43,375 nt of DNA from Paenibacillus hunanensis (GCF_014645615.1 NZ_BMMB01000018.1:1-43375); one strand, 5' to 3'; positions 1 through 8,587 are shown, numbered from the stretch's first letter. Notes: generated by a model not told the origin, from the letters alone. Numbers and translations are program-made.

Positions 1-60
1 AGACACAGACACAGACACAGACACAGACACAGACACAGACACAGACACAGACACAGACAC
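1..60. repeat. Hexanucleotide microsatellite, (AGACAC)10
   Basis: Ten perfect head-to-tail copies of AGACAC fill the first 60 bases and probably continue beyond the left edge. The array ends abruptly at 60 and lies about 70 bases before the thioredoxin-like gene, in non-coding DNA. It is one of five arrays of 6- or 9-bp units in this window. Confidence 0.97.
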
Positions 61-133
61 GGGTGGCAGTGATGGGCTTCGTGGTATAGTGAGGGTATGA
101 AAATAGACTATCGGGGTGTGAGGGAGGTTGATT

Positions 134-481
134 ATGGAGTCTCTTGTTAGTGCGTTGGCGCTGGATGAATGGTTACGGGTGGAGCGATTGGTGCTTGTGT
201 TGTTTAAGACCCAGCATTGTAGTGTTTGTGATGCGGTTCAGCCGCAGTTGGAGGCGTTGCTGGGGCGGTATCCTGCGGTTAAAGGAGCTTATTTGTATAT
301 GGAGGATGCGCCGGAGTTAGCTGCGACGTATATGATCTTTACTTCGCCGGTAGTGATGTTGATGTATGAGGGGAAGGAAGTGTATCGGGCGGCGCGGTTT
401 GTTCGTTTTGCAGAGCTAGAGTATCAGGTGAGTCAGTATACTTCGTTGTTGGCTATGGATACACAGGCTGGGACGGATTGA
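134..481 (+). CDS. Thioredoxin-like family protein
   Basis: A small cytoplasmic protein of 115 residues with a thioredoxin-fold signature. A hydrophobic strand (LVLVLF) leads into the redox motif CSVC at residues 29-32, and a cis-Pro-type segment (TSPVVML) follows near residue 75. This fits a thiol-disulfide oxidoreductase; the partner is unknown. The ATG at 134 is preferred because AGGGAGG lies 6 bases before it; a TTG at 128 is in frame but would sit directly on that Shine-Dalgarno. The CxxC dipeptide differs from the CGPC of classical thioredoxins, so it is better called thioredoxin-like than TrxA. It appears monocistronic: the next gene is on the other strand. The family call is good, the exact role open. 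Confidence 0.8.
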   Translation: MESLVSALALDEWLRVERLVLVLFKTQHCSVCDAVQPQLEALLGRYPAVKGAYLYMEDAPELAATYMIFTSPVVMLMYEGKEVYRAARFVRFAELEYQVSQYTSLLAMDTQAGTD

Positions 482-523
482 GGTCGGTTGGAGCTGGCTA
501 GATCGGTTTTGCTTATGCACATC

Positions 524-605
524 GAGCTTTTTCAGCTCATTGCTGGTGCGCGTTGAGCTGAAGAAGCTCATTGGTCGTATAGCCTGTAATGAGCTTCTTG
601 AGCTA
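524..605. repeat. Three mutually complementary 16-bp palindromic arms
   Basis: Arm A (524-539) is complementary to arm B (554-569) with one mismatch. Arm B is also largely complementary to arm C (590-605). Two alternative hairpins, A:B or B:C, could therefore form in either transcript. The region lies in the 318-base gap between the convergent thioredoxin-like and GNAT genes. No clear T-tract follows, so an ordinary terminator is not certain. Confidence 0.7.
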
Positions 606-799
606 ACGGATATGAATCGATATGGGCTAGTCTATTGTCGATTAGCACATTGACTAATTGTAGGTCGGTTGACTAGGGATGAAGAGGATCAATAGCTTGA
701 TCGTGCTGAATTAGAATGAATTGTAGGGTCTGCCTAGGGGCTGTCCGCTTGGCTTTGAATAGCGTGTATCGCTGTAACGGCTTTCCCTTTTGTGTAGCC

Positions 800-1207
800 T
801 CAACCGCTCCAATAGCGTTCCATTATAATATAATCTTTGCCGCCTTTTTGAAAGGATTCGCCTGTAGCTCTCAGGTCGAAGCGTTCATAGAAGGCGGTTT
901 TTTCTATGCGTGCATTGCAATATAGGCGGCGTAATCCGTGTCGTTCGGCTTCTGTCATGATAAAGGATAGCAGTCTGCTCCCGTGTCCTTGACCTTGCCA
1001 TGGTATGCGTGTGGCGAATTTGCGGAATTGTCCTTCCGACTCATGCAAAAACAGTGAAATGACGGATACCAGTTCATCTCCATCGAATAAGCCATAATGC
1101 AAGCCTTGATCGTCCTTTTTTAGCTTTACATAGTCTAGCTCGCGATCAGGCCACATCACCTCATGTCGCACCTGCCATGCCTGTTCCTTTTTAATTTCTC
1201 GGATCAT
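800..1207 (-). CDS. GNAT family N-acetyltransferase
   Basis: A 135-residue single-domain GNAT protein. The acetyl-CoA pyrophosphate-binding motif is visible as QGQGHGSRLL near residues 71-80, preceded by a strand region (RKFATRIPW). It is followed by the typical C-terminal strand with aromatic residues (NARIEKTAFYERFDL). Its length equals that of small YjcF/ElaA-like acetyltransferases. The start at 1207 is supported by AAGGTGG about 6 bases upstream. It reads toward the thioredoxin-like gene and away from the GntR operon, so it is probably a single-gene unit. The acceptor substrate (amine, peptide N-terminus or small molecule) cannot be read from the sequence. Confidence 0.85.
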   Translation of the reverse strand: MIREIKKEQAWQVRHEVMWPDRELDYVKLKKDDQGLHYGLFDGDELVSVISLFLHESEGQFRKFATRIPWQGQGHGSRLLSFIMTEAERHGLRRLYCNARIEKTAFYERFDLRATGESFQKGGKDYIIMERYWSG

Positions 1208-1456
1208 CGGTATCCACCTTCCCTTTTACAGTCCATTGTGTAGCACCTATCATGCTCGTTAGTTTTGCTCGGTTGCTTGTGCTTCGATGTCTGCTTTAAT
1301 TTCTAATTTCGATTCATCATCAGATATGAATGCTCTTTTTTCAAAAATAGATATGTCTATTCTTATTTAAGCAATTCATCAACCTTTTGACGCTTTCAGC
1401 ATACCCTATTCATAAAGATAACGAAAATATCTAATGACTATATGATATGGAAAGCA

Positions 1457-1506
1457 TTGACAATCTTCTCCAACTGTATTAATAATAGTAGTACAGTTAA
1501 TACAGT
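1457..1506 (+). promoter_or_regulatory. Promoter and YtrA-type operator of the GntR/ABC operon
   Basis: A -35 box TTGACA (1457-1462) is followed after 17 bases by TAATAA (1480-1485). A perfect inverted repeat, ACTGTATTAA (1473-1482) and TTAATACAGT (1497-1506), covers the -10 region and start site. GntR regulators of the YtrA subfamily usually repress their own operon from such a palindrome, so this is the likely autoregulatory operator. The rest of the gap from 1208 shows nothing recognisable. Confidence 0.65.
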
Positions 1507-1521
1507 GAAAGGAGGTTATCC

Positions 1522-1908
1522 ATGTTTGAGCTGGATATACGCAGTCGCAAGCCCATTTACGAGCAGCTGATGGATAAGATCAAGGAACTGATCGTGTACG
1601 GCATATTGAAGCCGGATGAGCAGCTTCCCTCTGTGCGTGCGTTATCTGCTCAGCTGACGGTGAATCCCAACACCATTCAGAAGGCGTATCGTGAGCTGGA
1701 GCGAGATGGCTATATTTATTCGCAGCCAGGCAAAGGCAGCTTTGTCTCGCCTGCGGAGCAGCAGCCTCAGGATATCCAGCGTGAAGCGATGCGCGAGCAG
1801 CTGTTAAAGCTATTTGCAGAAGCGATCTACCTAGGCTTTACTCAATCGGATATGGAGAAGCTATATCGTCAGGCAATGGAAGGAAAAGGAGGCGTTCAGG
1901 ATGATTAA
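1522..1908 (+). CDS. GntR family transcriptional regulator, YtrA subfamily
   Basis: A 128-residue DNA-binding repressor with an N-terminal winged helix-turn-helix (residues about 8-75) carrying the GntR signature (PIYEQLMDKIKELI, LPSVRALSAQL, NPNTIQKAYRELE, GYIYSQPGKGSFV). The C-terminal tail is only about 50 residues, which is typical of the YtrA subfamily: no separate effector domain, only helices for dimerisation. AAAGGAGG lies just before the ATG. Its end overlaps the ABC ATPase gene by 8 bases, so the two are translationally coupled. Known YtrA-type regulators control linked ABC transporter operons that respond to cell-envelope stress or antibiotics. That stimulus is inferred here, not seen. 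Confidence 0.93.
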   Translation: MFELDIRSRKPIYEQLMDKIKELIVYGILKPDEQLPSVRALSAQLTVNPNTIQKAYRELERDGYIYSQPGKGSFVSPAEQQPQDIQREAMREQLLKLFAEAIYLGFTQSDMEKLYRQAMEGKGGVQDD

Positions 1909-2806
1909 GCTGGAGCATACCAGCAAGCGATTTGAAGAGGAATATGCAGTTGAAGATTTGTCCTTGAATATACATAAAGGGTCTATTTTTGGACTACTTG
2001 GCTCCAATGGTGCAGGTAAAACGACACTGCTCAAGCTACTTGCAGGCATTTACAGTCCAGATCAGGGAAAAGTAACGCTGGATGGGCAGACCGTATATGA
2101 GAATCCGGCGACCAAGCAAAATATTGTCTTTCTCGCGGATCGACCTGCTTTTTTCGCACAGACCACGATCCGGCAAATGGCAAACTTTTACCGCTCGATC
2201 TATCCAACCTGGAGCGAAGAGCGCTTCAAGCAGCTAGCTCCTGCATTCCAAAGCATCGATCTCAAGCGTAAGCTGCATCGCATGTCCAAAGGCATGCAGC
2301 GGCAAGCGACACTATGGCTTGCTCTGAGCTGTAAGCCACAGCTACTTATTCTGGACGAGCCGATCGATGGACTCGATCCTGTGATGCGCAGACAGGTGAA
2401 AAATCTACTATTTCAAGAGGTTGCCGAGCATGGAGTGACCGTTGTGATCTCCTCACATAATCTGAGAGAGATTGAGGATATGTGTGATCATGTGGGCATT
2501 ATGCATGAAGGCAAATTGCTGATGAGCAGAGAATTGGACGATCTCAAGCTAGATATGCACAAAATTCAAGTCGCCTTCCGGGATGAGCGACATGAGCAAG
2601 CGGTATCCGGCTTACTGGATATCGTACATAAAGAGCAGCGTGGCAGTGTAGGCACTTATATTATTAAAGGAACCGTAGAGCAGATTAGCGAGATATTCCG
2701 TGTGTACGAGCCGTATGTATTCGACATCTTGCCGATGACACTGGAGGAAATTTTCATTTACGAAATGGGGGATGCCGGTTATGACGTTCAGCCGATACTT
2801 CTTTAA
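1901..2806 (+). CDS. ABC transporter ATP-binding protein (YtrB-like)
   Basis: The cytoplasmic ATPase of an ABC transporter, 301 residues. Walker A is GSNGAGKTT (about residues 34-42), the signature region is RMSKGMQRQ, and Walker B is LLILDEPIDGLD, followed by the switch histidine in ISSHNL. A C-terminal extension of about 90 residues after the ATPase core resembles that of CcmA/YtrB-type exporter ATPases. It overlaps the regulator upstream by 8 bases and the permease downstream by 35 bases, so the three genes form one compact operon. The cargo is unknown; with a GntR-YtrA repressor, efflux or envelope defence is more likely than nutrient uptake. Confidence 0.95.
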   Translation: MIKLEHTSKRFEEEYAVEDLSLNIHKGSIFGLLGSNGAGKTTLLKLLAGIYSPDQGKVTLDGQTVYENPATKQNIVFLADRPAFFAQTTIRQMANFYRSIYPTWSEERFKQLAPAFQSIDLKRKLHRMSKGMQRQATLWLALSCKPQLLILDEPIDGLDPVMRRQVKNLLFQEVAEHGVTVVISSHNLREIEDMCDHVGIMHEGKLLMSRELDDLKLDMHKIQVAFRDERHEQAVSGLLDIVHKEQRGSVGTYIIKGTVEQISEIFRVYEPYVFDILPMTLEEIFIYEMGDAGYDVQPILL

Positions 2807-4823
2807 TCGGGGAATATGGTGGTATGCGCTTCGTCAGGCGGGTTGGCTGGGGGTAGTGTATGGATTGGCAATGTTGTGCTTATTACCACTTGGTCTGATC
2901 AATGAGGAGCAGTATGTTGAATATCGCGAACCTCTAGTTTTAAATCATCTGTTTGAGATTCATGGTGACATGCAGTCTATTCTCATCATCGCCTTCCCTG
3001 CGTTAGTTGCAGTGTTTTTGACACGTTATATGCAGGAGCGGAAGCTATCTGATCTATTACATAGCTTACCGTTAAAAAGACACCAGCTACTCACTATTGT
3101 ATTTTGTGTAGGTTCAGGTATTATTATCATTCCAACCTGGGTGGTAACGCTGATCATATCGATGATGCGTCCTGGGTTAGTACGTGTATCTTTTAGTCAG
3201 ATACAACTGATCGAATGGGCGGTATCCATCTCTGTAATGACCATACTTGTTTTCGTATTTACAGTATTGGTCGGCATTTGTATCGGTCAGTCGATTTTAC
3301 AGTTGCTATTATCTATGGGCTTATTGCTATTACCATTTATGTTTATGGTCATGTTTCAGCATCATTTGAACGTCTTGTTATATGGATATTTGAATAGTGA
3401 TCCCGATGTGCCAGCGTCTAATTTGTGGTCGCCGATTTATCGAATTGCACAGTTCAGTTATGCCCCTTTACAAGCAAGTGAAGGATGGAAATATGTCATA
3501 TCGATTGTAATCTGCATTGCTTTTGCTTATATGTTATATCGATTGCGTCCTGCCGAAAGCTCCAGTAACGGTATAGTATTCCGGTATGTTAACCCGATCT
3601 TCCGTTTACTGGTAATGCTGGTGATGTCCTTATTTGCTGGACTACTCTCTATGAGATTAGTGCTTGATCGCCCGCTAGTGATGGTGACCGGCTATGTGCT
3701 GGGTGCATTAGTAGGTGGAATTATCGCCGATATGATTATTCGTAAAACATGGCAGGTTGCAGACAAGCAACTTATACGTATGCTAGGTGGTTATGGTGCA
3801 GTTATTGCTCTGATTCTCTGGTTGCCTGTAGCCAATGTGAATGGTTATTCATCGAGAATACCTGATCCTAATAATATTCAAGGCGTCTATATAGGCTCTA
3901 ATCTATCAGAGGACTTGTACAATAGTACTTTTTCCAATAATGGTCTATTGATTGACCGAACGTTTAATCCTACTGGATTGTCTGATAGTCGACAGTATAT
4001 GGATGCCATTATTAATTTGCATCGGCAAATTGTAGCGGAGCGTCCGAATTCAGACTATGGCAAGCAATATAATCCGTGGGAGAACAATAATCAGCAGTTT
4101 CAGATTGCTTATTTGCTTAAAGATGGTAGTCTTATGACACGGAACTACTTTATACCAAGAGATCGTTATAAAGCGTATTTATTACCTATCGTTAATCAGT
4201 TGCCTTACAAAAATACGTACTATAGCTTAAATCAGTTGGCGGATTATCAGGGACCTATTCAAATTAACAATCCAGATACAAACTGGACAACACCTTCTAA
4301 AATGATTCGCAATCCGGAAGATTTAAACGTATTCAAGCAATTCTTAATCGAACAAATCCAAACGACTAAAAATTCGTGGGATGACTATTCATCAGGTGCT
4401 GTTGTGCAGGTAAGTATTGATATTCCAATGAATGGTTCGGGCAATATTTTGCAAAAAATGTATATGTTAAGTGCAAACGAACCGAAAATATACAACTGGC
4501 TACAAAAGAAAAACCTGCTTTCAGCTACAACACGAGTAGAGGATTTGAAGGCAATTCAGTTGTTACCGCGCGCAGAAGGTGACAATCATGCAGATAGCAA
4601 TGTACCTTATAATAGCGTGAATAAACATGCTGTTGTGATCGATTCTCCTGACCAGATGAAGCGTATTCTGACAAATAGTCAGATATACACTGGAGCATAT
4701 GCCAAGCAACAAGAGAAGAACGGCTACAAAGTACAGCTTGTTTTCAAAAACGGACTATTTGGCTATCGCGATCTTCCTAGCTCGCAGATGACGCCCGAGC
4801 TATACAGCATGGTCTCGCGTTAA
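2772..4823 (+). CDS. ABC transporter permease with large extracytoplasmic C-terminal domain
   Basis: A 683-residue membrane protein. Roughly residues 20-355 contain about eight or nine hydrophobic helices, for example GWLGVVYGLAMLCLLPLGLI and WVVTLIISM. The remaining ~325 residues are hydrophilic, rich in Asn, Tyr and Gln, and probably face the outside. This layout matches the YtrC/YtrD-like permeases found beside YtrA regulators rather than nutrient importers. The gene begins inside the ATPase gene. The ATG at 2772 is the longest form, but a second ATG at 2781 has GGGG at a better distance and may be the real start. A structured terminator follows at 4874. The substrate is unknown. Confidence 0.88.
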   Translation: MPVMTFSRYFFNRGIWWYALRQAGWLGVVYGLAMLCLLPLGLINEEQYVEYREPLVLNHLFEIHGDMQSILIIAFPALVAVFLTRYMQERKLSDLLHSLPLKRHQLLTIVFCVGSGIIIIPTWVVTLIISMMRPGLVRVSFSQIQLIEWAVSISVMTILVFVFTVLVGICIGQSILQLLLSMGLLLLPFMFMVMFQHHLNVLLYGYLNSDPDVPASNLWSPIYRIAQFSYAPLQASEGWKYVISIVICIAFAYMLYRLRPAESSSNGIVFRYVNPIFRLLVMLVMSLFAGLLSMRLVLDRPLVMVTGYVLGALVGGIIADMIIRKTWQVADKQLIRMLGGYGAVIALILWLPVANVNGYSSRIPDPNNIQGVYIGSNLSEDLYNSTFSNNGLLIDRTFNPTGLSDSRQYMDAIINLHRQIVAERPNSDYGKQYNPWENNNQQFQIAYLLKDGSLMTRNYFIPRDRYKAYLLPIVNQLPYKNTYYSLNQLADYQGPIQINNPDTNWTTPSKMIRNPEDLNVFKQFLIEQIQTTKNSWDDYSSGAVVQVSIDIPMNGSGNILQKMYMLSANEPKIYNWLQKKNLLSATTRVEDLKAIQLLPRAEGDNHADSNVPYNSVNKHAVVIDSPDQMKRILTNSQIYTGAYAKQQEKNGYKVQLVFKNGLFGYRDLPSSQMTPELYSMVSR

Positions 4824-4873
4824 AGTATACGCGCCCACGACGTTATTTTAAAAACGATATCTGTACTTTATCC

Positions 4874-4950
4874 TGCACCTCTTGCACAATGCCAGTAGAT
4901 TGTCCGTCTTATTAGGACAATCGCTGCTTGTTCAGAGGTGCATTTTCTTT
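4874..4950 (+). terminator. Compound terminator of the ABC operon
   Basis: An outer stem TGCACCTCT (4874-4882) / AGAGGTGCA (4934-4942) encloses an inner perfect stem GATTGTCC (4898-4905) / GGACAATC (4915-4922). A T-rich run starts at 4943. The position 50 bases after the permease stop fits an intrinsic terminator, unusually long and nested. The rest of the gap to 5189 is pyrimidine-rich and holds only a cre-like site. Confidence 0.6.
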
Positions 4951-5147
4951 AAAATAAACAAAGCCTGTTACCCTACACAAGCCCTTCCCCTCCTCCTTCC
5001 TTACCGCAGCTACCCATACAACATTACAGAAACCCAATCCCATAATCCCGCAATCTACATACAATCCATCCTTAAACCACTGAATTTTAAACAAACCACA
5101 CGGTTTAGTCTATTCCCCGCTACAGAAGGAAATCGATATGATCAATA

Positions 5148-5162
5148 ATGTAAGCGCTTCAT
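5148..5162 (+). promoter_or_regulatory. Possible catabolite-response (cre-like) element
   Basis: ATGTAAGCGCTTCAT, 28 bases before the esterase start, resembles the CcpA cre consensus (TGTAANCGNTNNCA type) but is one base short in its right half. A polysaccharide-degrading enzyme is a natural CcpA target. The match is imperfect. Confidence 0.35.
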
Positions 5163-5189
5163 AATTCGGGAAGAAGGGATGAATGAATC

Positions 5190-6035
5190 ATGAATCGGAA
5201 TTGGCGAGGATCATCCGTAGGGCTGCTGGCGATGGTGTTACTGTTGGGAGTATGGTTTAGCGGTGGAATGGCAGGAGGAAGTAGAGCAAATGCAGCAGAT
5301 AACAACGGTGCAAGCTCCGATACGCAGACAACGTCTGATACTACAGCTGTACATATCCCGGTTGTCTATCTCGCAGGTGATTCGACTGTACAGACGTATC
5401 GCGCTTCTCAGCGTCCACAGGCAGGCTGGGGACAGATGATCGCAAGCTATTTTGATGATGGTGTGCAGTTTAGCAATCATTCCATCGGTGGACGTAGCTC
5501 ACGTTCCTTTATCGAGCAGGGACGACTGGATACGATTGTAGCGCTACTACAGCCCGGCGATTATCTCATGGTGCAATTCGGGCATAATGATGCCGATTCC
5601 TCCAAACCTGAACGCTATACGCCGGTTAATGATTATCGGAATTACCTGAAAACGTATATTGATCGCGCACGCAGCAAGGGAGCTACCCCGATTCTCGTGA
5701 CTCCTGTATCTCGCCGCGATTATAATGCAGCCAATGGGCAATTCAAGCCGAGCTTTCCTGAATATGTAGCAGCGATGAAGCAGGTTGCTGCCGAAACGAA
5801 TACGCTATTGATCGATCTGAATGCACGTAGTGTAGCGCTGTATAATACGATTGGTATTGAAGGCACCAAATCTATCTTCCTACATGTAGCGGCTGGGCAG
5901 TATCCGTATTTCCCTGATGGTGTGCAGGATAATACTCATTTTCAGGAGCAAGGCGCTATAAAGATTGCAGGATTGGTGGCAACAGGCATCGACGAGTTAA
6001 ATATTCCGCTATCTGAGCATCTGCTCGCTCCTTAA
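5190..6035 (+). CDS. Secreted SGNH/GDSL esterase, rhamnogalacturonan acetylesterase type
   Basis: A 281-residue secreted esterase. A signal peptide covers about residues 1-36 (basic start, then LLAMVLLLGVWFSGG, cleavage near NAA). The SGNH blocks are all present: GDST with nucleophile Ser65, block II Gly101 in IGGRSSRS, block III GHND with Asn133, and block V DNTH with Asp247 and His250. The GDST/GHND/DNTH spelling is that of the rhamnogalacturonan acetylesterase family (RhgT/YesT), which removes acetyl groups from pectin backbone. A purine-rich site (AGAAGGGA) lies upstream of the ATG, and a terminator lies at 6143. It may act with the hexuronate genes at 36906-39022, but it is not in their operon. 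The exact acetylated polysaccharide is inferred from family. Confidence 0.87.
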   Translation: MNRNWRGSSVGLLAMVLLLGVWFSGGMAGGSRANAADNNGASSDTQTTSDTTAVHIPVVYLAGDSTVQTYRASQRPQAGWGQMIASYFDDGVQFSNHSIGGRSSRSFIEQGRLDTIVALLQPGDYLMVQFGHNDADSSKPERYTPVNDYRNYLKTYIDRARSKGATPILVTPVSRRDYNAANGQFKPSFPEYVAAMKQVAAETNTLLIDLNARSVALYNTIGIEGTKSIFLHVAAGQYPYFPDGVQDNTHFQEQGAIKIAGLVATGIDELNIPLSEHLLAP

Positions 6036-6142
6036 TTTTCTGTACTACTCGTAAGCACATGAGGCGATCATGTTGAAGCGATGCTGCTGCTCATGAAGCC
6101 TAACAAAACATAGATCGATATCATAGATTCATATCTTCATGC

Positions 6143-6175
6143 AAGCCACCTTGAAGAATCAGGGTGGCTTTTGCT
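6143..6175 (+). terminator. Intrinsic terminator of the esterase gene
   Basis: The stem AAGCCACC (6143-6150) pairs with GGTGGCTT (6163-6170) and is followed by a short T-rich stretch. Confidence 0.7.
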
Positions 6176-6374
6176 GTGTCCCAAATTATTTTCTGCTCGT
6201 GCACATCACAAGCTCTCCCCTACATACGAATCTACCCGAAGCGGTGACGCAGGGCTAACCGATAACATGGGGAAAGCACAGGCTTTTTTTTGGATGGTTA
6301 TCAATTTAATTGAGAAAAAAATACTGAAAAGTAATTAAATTTGATAAGTTGCTTATAATTAAGATATTTGACCA

Positions 6375-6401
6375 TAAATAACTGGATGATTTTACCGATA
6401 T
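6375..6401 (+). promoter_or_regulatory. Sigma-D type promoter of the chemoreceptor gene
   Basis: TAAA (6375-6378), exactly 15 bases, then ACCGATAT (6394-6401). The Bacillus sigma-D (motility) consensus is TAAA-N15-GCCGATAT, so only one base differs. It leaves a leader of about 145 bases that contains a perfect palindrome GGTTCATATGAACC (6429-6442). The position before a chemoreceptor fits motility control. Confidence 0.75.
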
Positions 6402-6552
6402 AGGTGTTAGTGATAGCACCAAATGATGGTTCATATGAACCAAAAAGACTCGGCATGCCACTGTAAACGACAGAAATGCATAGACTTTGCACATTCATTG
6501 CACTATCTCTCATCTCAACTTATCTAATAGCTTATTACCAGGAGGAAGTCGT

Positions 6553-8304
6553 ATGAATATGTTCAAATTTAATAACTGGAGCCTCAGTGCCAAAGTGCTA
6601 CTCCCCGTTGTTGTACTGATGGTTGCCCTGATCGTTTTTTCGATTCTGGCTTTGCGCAATCTGGATACGATGGAAAAGAAAATTGTTTCATCCTTGTATG
6701 ATAATTCGTATAAAATCGATTATCTGATCCTTAATGCTGACCGCGATTTTTACCAGGCATTACTCGCACAAACGAAGCTGCTAACCCTGCAAAATGAAGG
6801 GGATATCCAGAAGCAGGTTGGCGATTACAATGAAAATGCCAAGCAGGTATATGATCGTGTACAGGCAGCAAGAGCCATTATGGAGCAAAATGCTGACGTT
6901 TTCAAAGCGTACAAGGATCAGGAAACGGGCAAAAGCACATTCGAGCTGTTTGATTCATTTAACCAGGATTACAATGCATGGAAGCAGGAGTTCAACGTCA
7001 ATACACGTACGCTGACCAGTGCAACGAATGCTGATGAGCAATTCAGCGCAGCCAGAGGTAATATCGATAAAATTAGCGATATTATTGATCAGTACAGCAC
7101 CGACTCACTGAACAGTAATGCTGCTCTCAAAAAACAAATGGTTGTACTCACCTATATTCAGCTCGCCGCTGCTGCCATCCTATCGGCGATTATCGTATTT
7201 TTCATCGTGATGAATATAAGAAGACGTACAAAAGATACACTGGATCTGATTGACCGGACAGCACGCTTTGATCTGCTGTATGTGGATAAATTCACTCCAT
7301 ATTTATCGCAAAAGGATGAGTTTGCTGTGATCATTCAGGCGCTTGGTGAAGCGCGCAGACAGTTCCGTCTCACCTTTAGCAAGGTGATGGAAGAGAGCGC
7401 TAGCTTGCAGACGAAGATCGGCAATGTAGAGCAGGAGATGAACAAGCTGGATGCAGGTGTGCATGACATTTCCTCAACGACCGAGCAGCTGTCGGCAGGG
7501 ATGGAACAGACCGCAGCGTCGGCACAGGAGATGAATGCCACCTCCAATGAGATTGAAGCGGCTGTACATTCTGTGGCATCCAAGGCGCAGGAGGGAGCGC
7601 GTGCAGCAGAGCAATTAACCGAGCGCGCCGTAGAGCTCACTACTCAATTCAAGGCATCGTATGAAGAGAGTGATCGCACGTACAAAACGGCAAGTGCGAA
7701 TCTGATTCAAGCCCTGGAAGAATCCAAATCCGTAGAGCAGATTCGCTCGCTCGTTACCTCGATTATCGAGATCGCTGCTCAGACGAATCTACTATCGCTT
7801 AATGCAAGCATTGAGGCGGCGCGCGCAGGTGAGGCAGGACGAGGCTTTGCTGTCGTAGCTAGCGAGATCAGCAAGCTGGCAGAGGATTCGAAAAACGCTG
7901 CCGATCGCATCAATGCGATTACTGGCGTCGTTACTCGCTCGGTCGATAATCTGTCCTCACATTCCAACAATCTGCTAGAGCTTTTTGATACGAATATTTG
8001 GAAGGATTATCGTATGATGCTCAGCTCTGCCGAGCACTATGCCACGAGTGCGCAGGAGATTGATGCGATTGCAGGTGATCTGAGCGCAACCTCTGAGGAA
8101 TTGCTCGCATCGGTTGAAAATGTCGTGAAGACGATTCATGAAATTTCCGTTGCCGCAGATGAAGGGGCACAGGGAACCGGTATGATCGCCAGAAAAACAG
8201 ATGATATTGTGCAGCAGACGAATCGTGTTAGCGAGCAGATGGAGCAATCCAAGCAAGATATCGAAGGTCTGGCAGAGTCCGTATCCAAGTTCAAACTCAG
8301 CTAA
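6553..8304 (+). CDS. Methyl-accepting chemotaxis protein (two-helix, periplasmic-sensing type)
   Basis: A membrane chemoreceptor of 583 residues. Helix 1 lies near residues 14-35 and helix 2 near 197-221, enclosing an extracellular helical sensor of about 160 residues. A HAMP-like linker begins at RRRTKDTLDLIDRT. The conserved kinase-control tip lies at about 406-446 (EIAAQTNLLSLNASIEAAR, GEAGRGFAVVA) and should pass the signal to CheA/CheW. ATG 6553 is chosen because GGAGGAAG lies directly before it; the longer in-frame reading from 6487 has no ribosome site. It has its own sigma-D promoter and terminator. The ligand is not evident. Between tip and C-terminus the spacing (FDTNIWKDYRMM) departs from the usual heptad register. 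Confidence 0.93.
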   Translation: MNMFKFNNWSLSAKVLLPVVVLMVALIVFSILALRNLDTMEKKIVSSLYDNSYKIDYLILNADRDFYQALLAQTKLLTLQNEGDIQKQVGDYNENAKQVYDRVQAARAIMEQNADVFKAYKDQETGKSTFELFDSFNQDYNAWKQEFNVNTRTLTSATNADEQFSAARGNIDKISDIIDQYSTDSLNSNAALKKQMVVLTYIQLAAAAILSAIIVFFIVMNIRRRTKDTLDLIDRTARFDLLYVDKFTPYLSQKDEFAVIIQALGEARRQFRLTFSKVMEESASLQTKIGNVEQEMNKLDAGVHDISSTTEQLSAGMEQTAASAQEMNATSNEIEAAVHSVASKAQEGARAAEQLTERAVELTTQFKASYEESDRTYKTASANLIQALEESKSVEQIRSLVTSIIEIAAQTNLLSLNASIEAARAGEAGRGFAVVASEISKLAEDSKNAADRINAITGVVTRSVDNLSSHSNNLLELFDTNIWKDYRMMLSSAEHYATSAQEIDAIAGDLSATSEELLASVENVVKTIHEISVAADEGAQGTGMIARKTDDIVQQTNRVSEQMEQSKQDIEGLAESVSKFKLS

Positions 8305-8344
8305 TTCGTCACCATATGCTGTAGACAGCATGACGATGATTCTC

Positions 8345-8394
8345 AATCAAACACAAGGACAGCCCCGATTTTGGCAGGCTGTCCTTGTTTGATT
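8345..8394 (+). terminator. Strong intrinsic terminator after the chemoreceptor
   Basis: CAAGGACAGCC (8354-8364) pairs with GGCTGTCCTTG (8377-8387). The flanking AATCAAA and TTTGATT extend the stem across a small bulge and give T- and A-rich edges, so it may work in both directions. Confidence 0.8.
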
Positions 8395-8530
8395 GCATAT
8401 AAAGTTAAAAGGTTTTTCTATGTACTGCCTAGCTAAACCCTTGCTACGACAGGAATTCCAAAGATTCTCAATCTTTTCTCAATAATTTTGCAAAACCTCT
8501 TGATAATAATAATCATTGTTGATAGAATAT

Positions 8531-8563
8531 AAAAAGAAAGAAGGAACTCGGCAAAGTCCCTTC
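8531..8563 (-). terminator. Intrinsic terminator of the DUF1540 gene
   Basis: On the minus strand the stem GAAGGGACT/AGTTCCTTC (8540-8563, one G-U pair) is followed by a T-rich run (8531-8539). It lies 25 bases after the DUF1540 stop. Confidence 0.8.
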
Positions 8564-8587
8564 TCTCGGTGGAGCAATATTCAAAGC

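Noticed and set aside
4882..5148. 88-residue plus-strand frame between the ABC operon and the esterase
   Set aside because: It starts inside the compound terminator, has no ribosome site and odd composition.
8201..8392. 63-residue plus-strand frame across the chemoreceptor end
   Set aside because: Out-of-frame shadow of the chemoreceptor gene that runs into its terminator.
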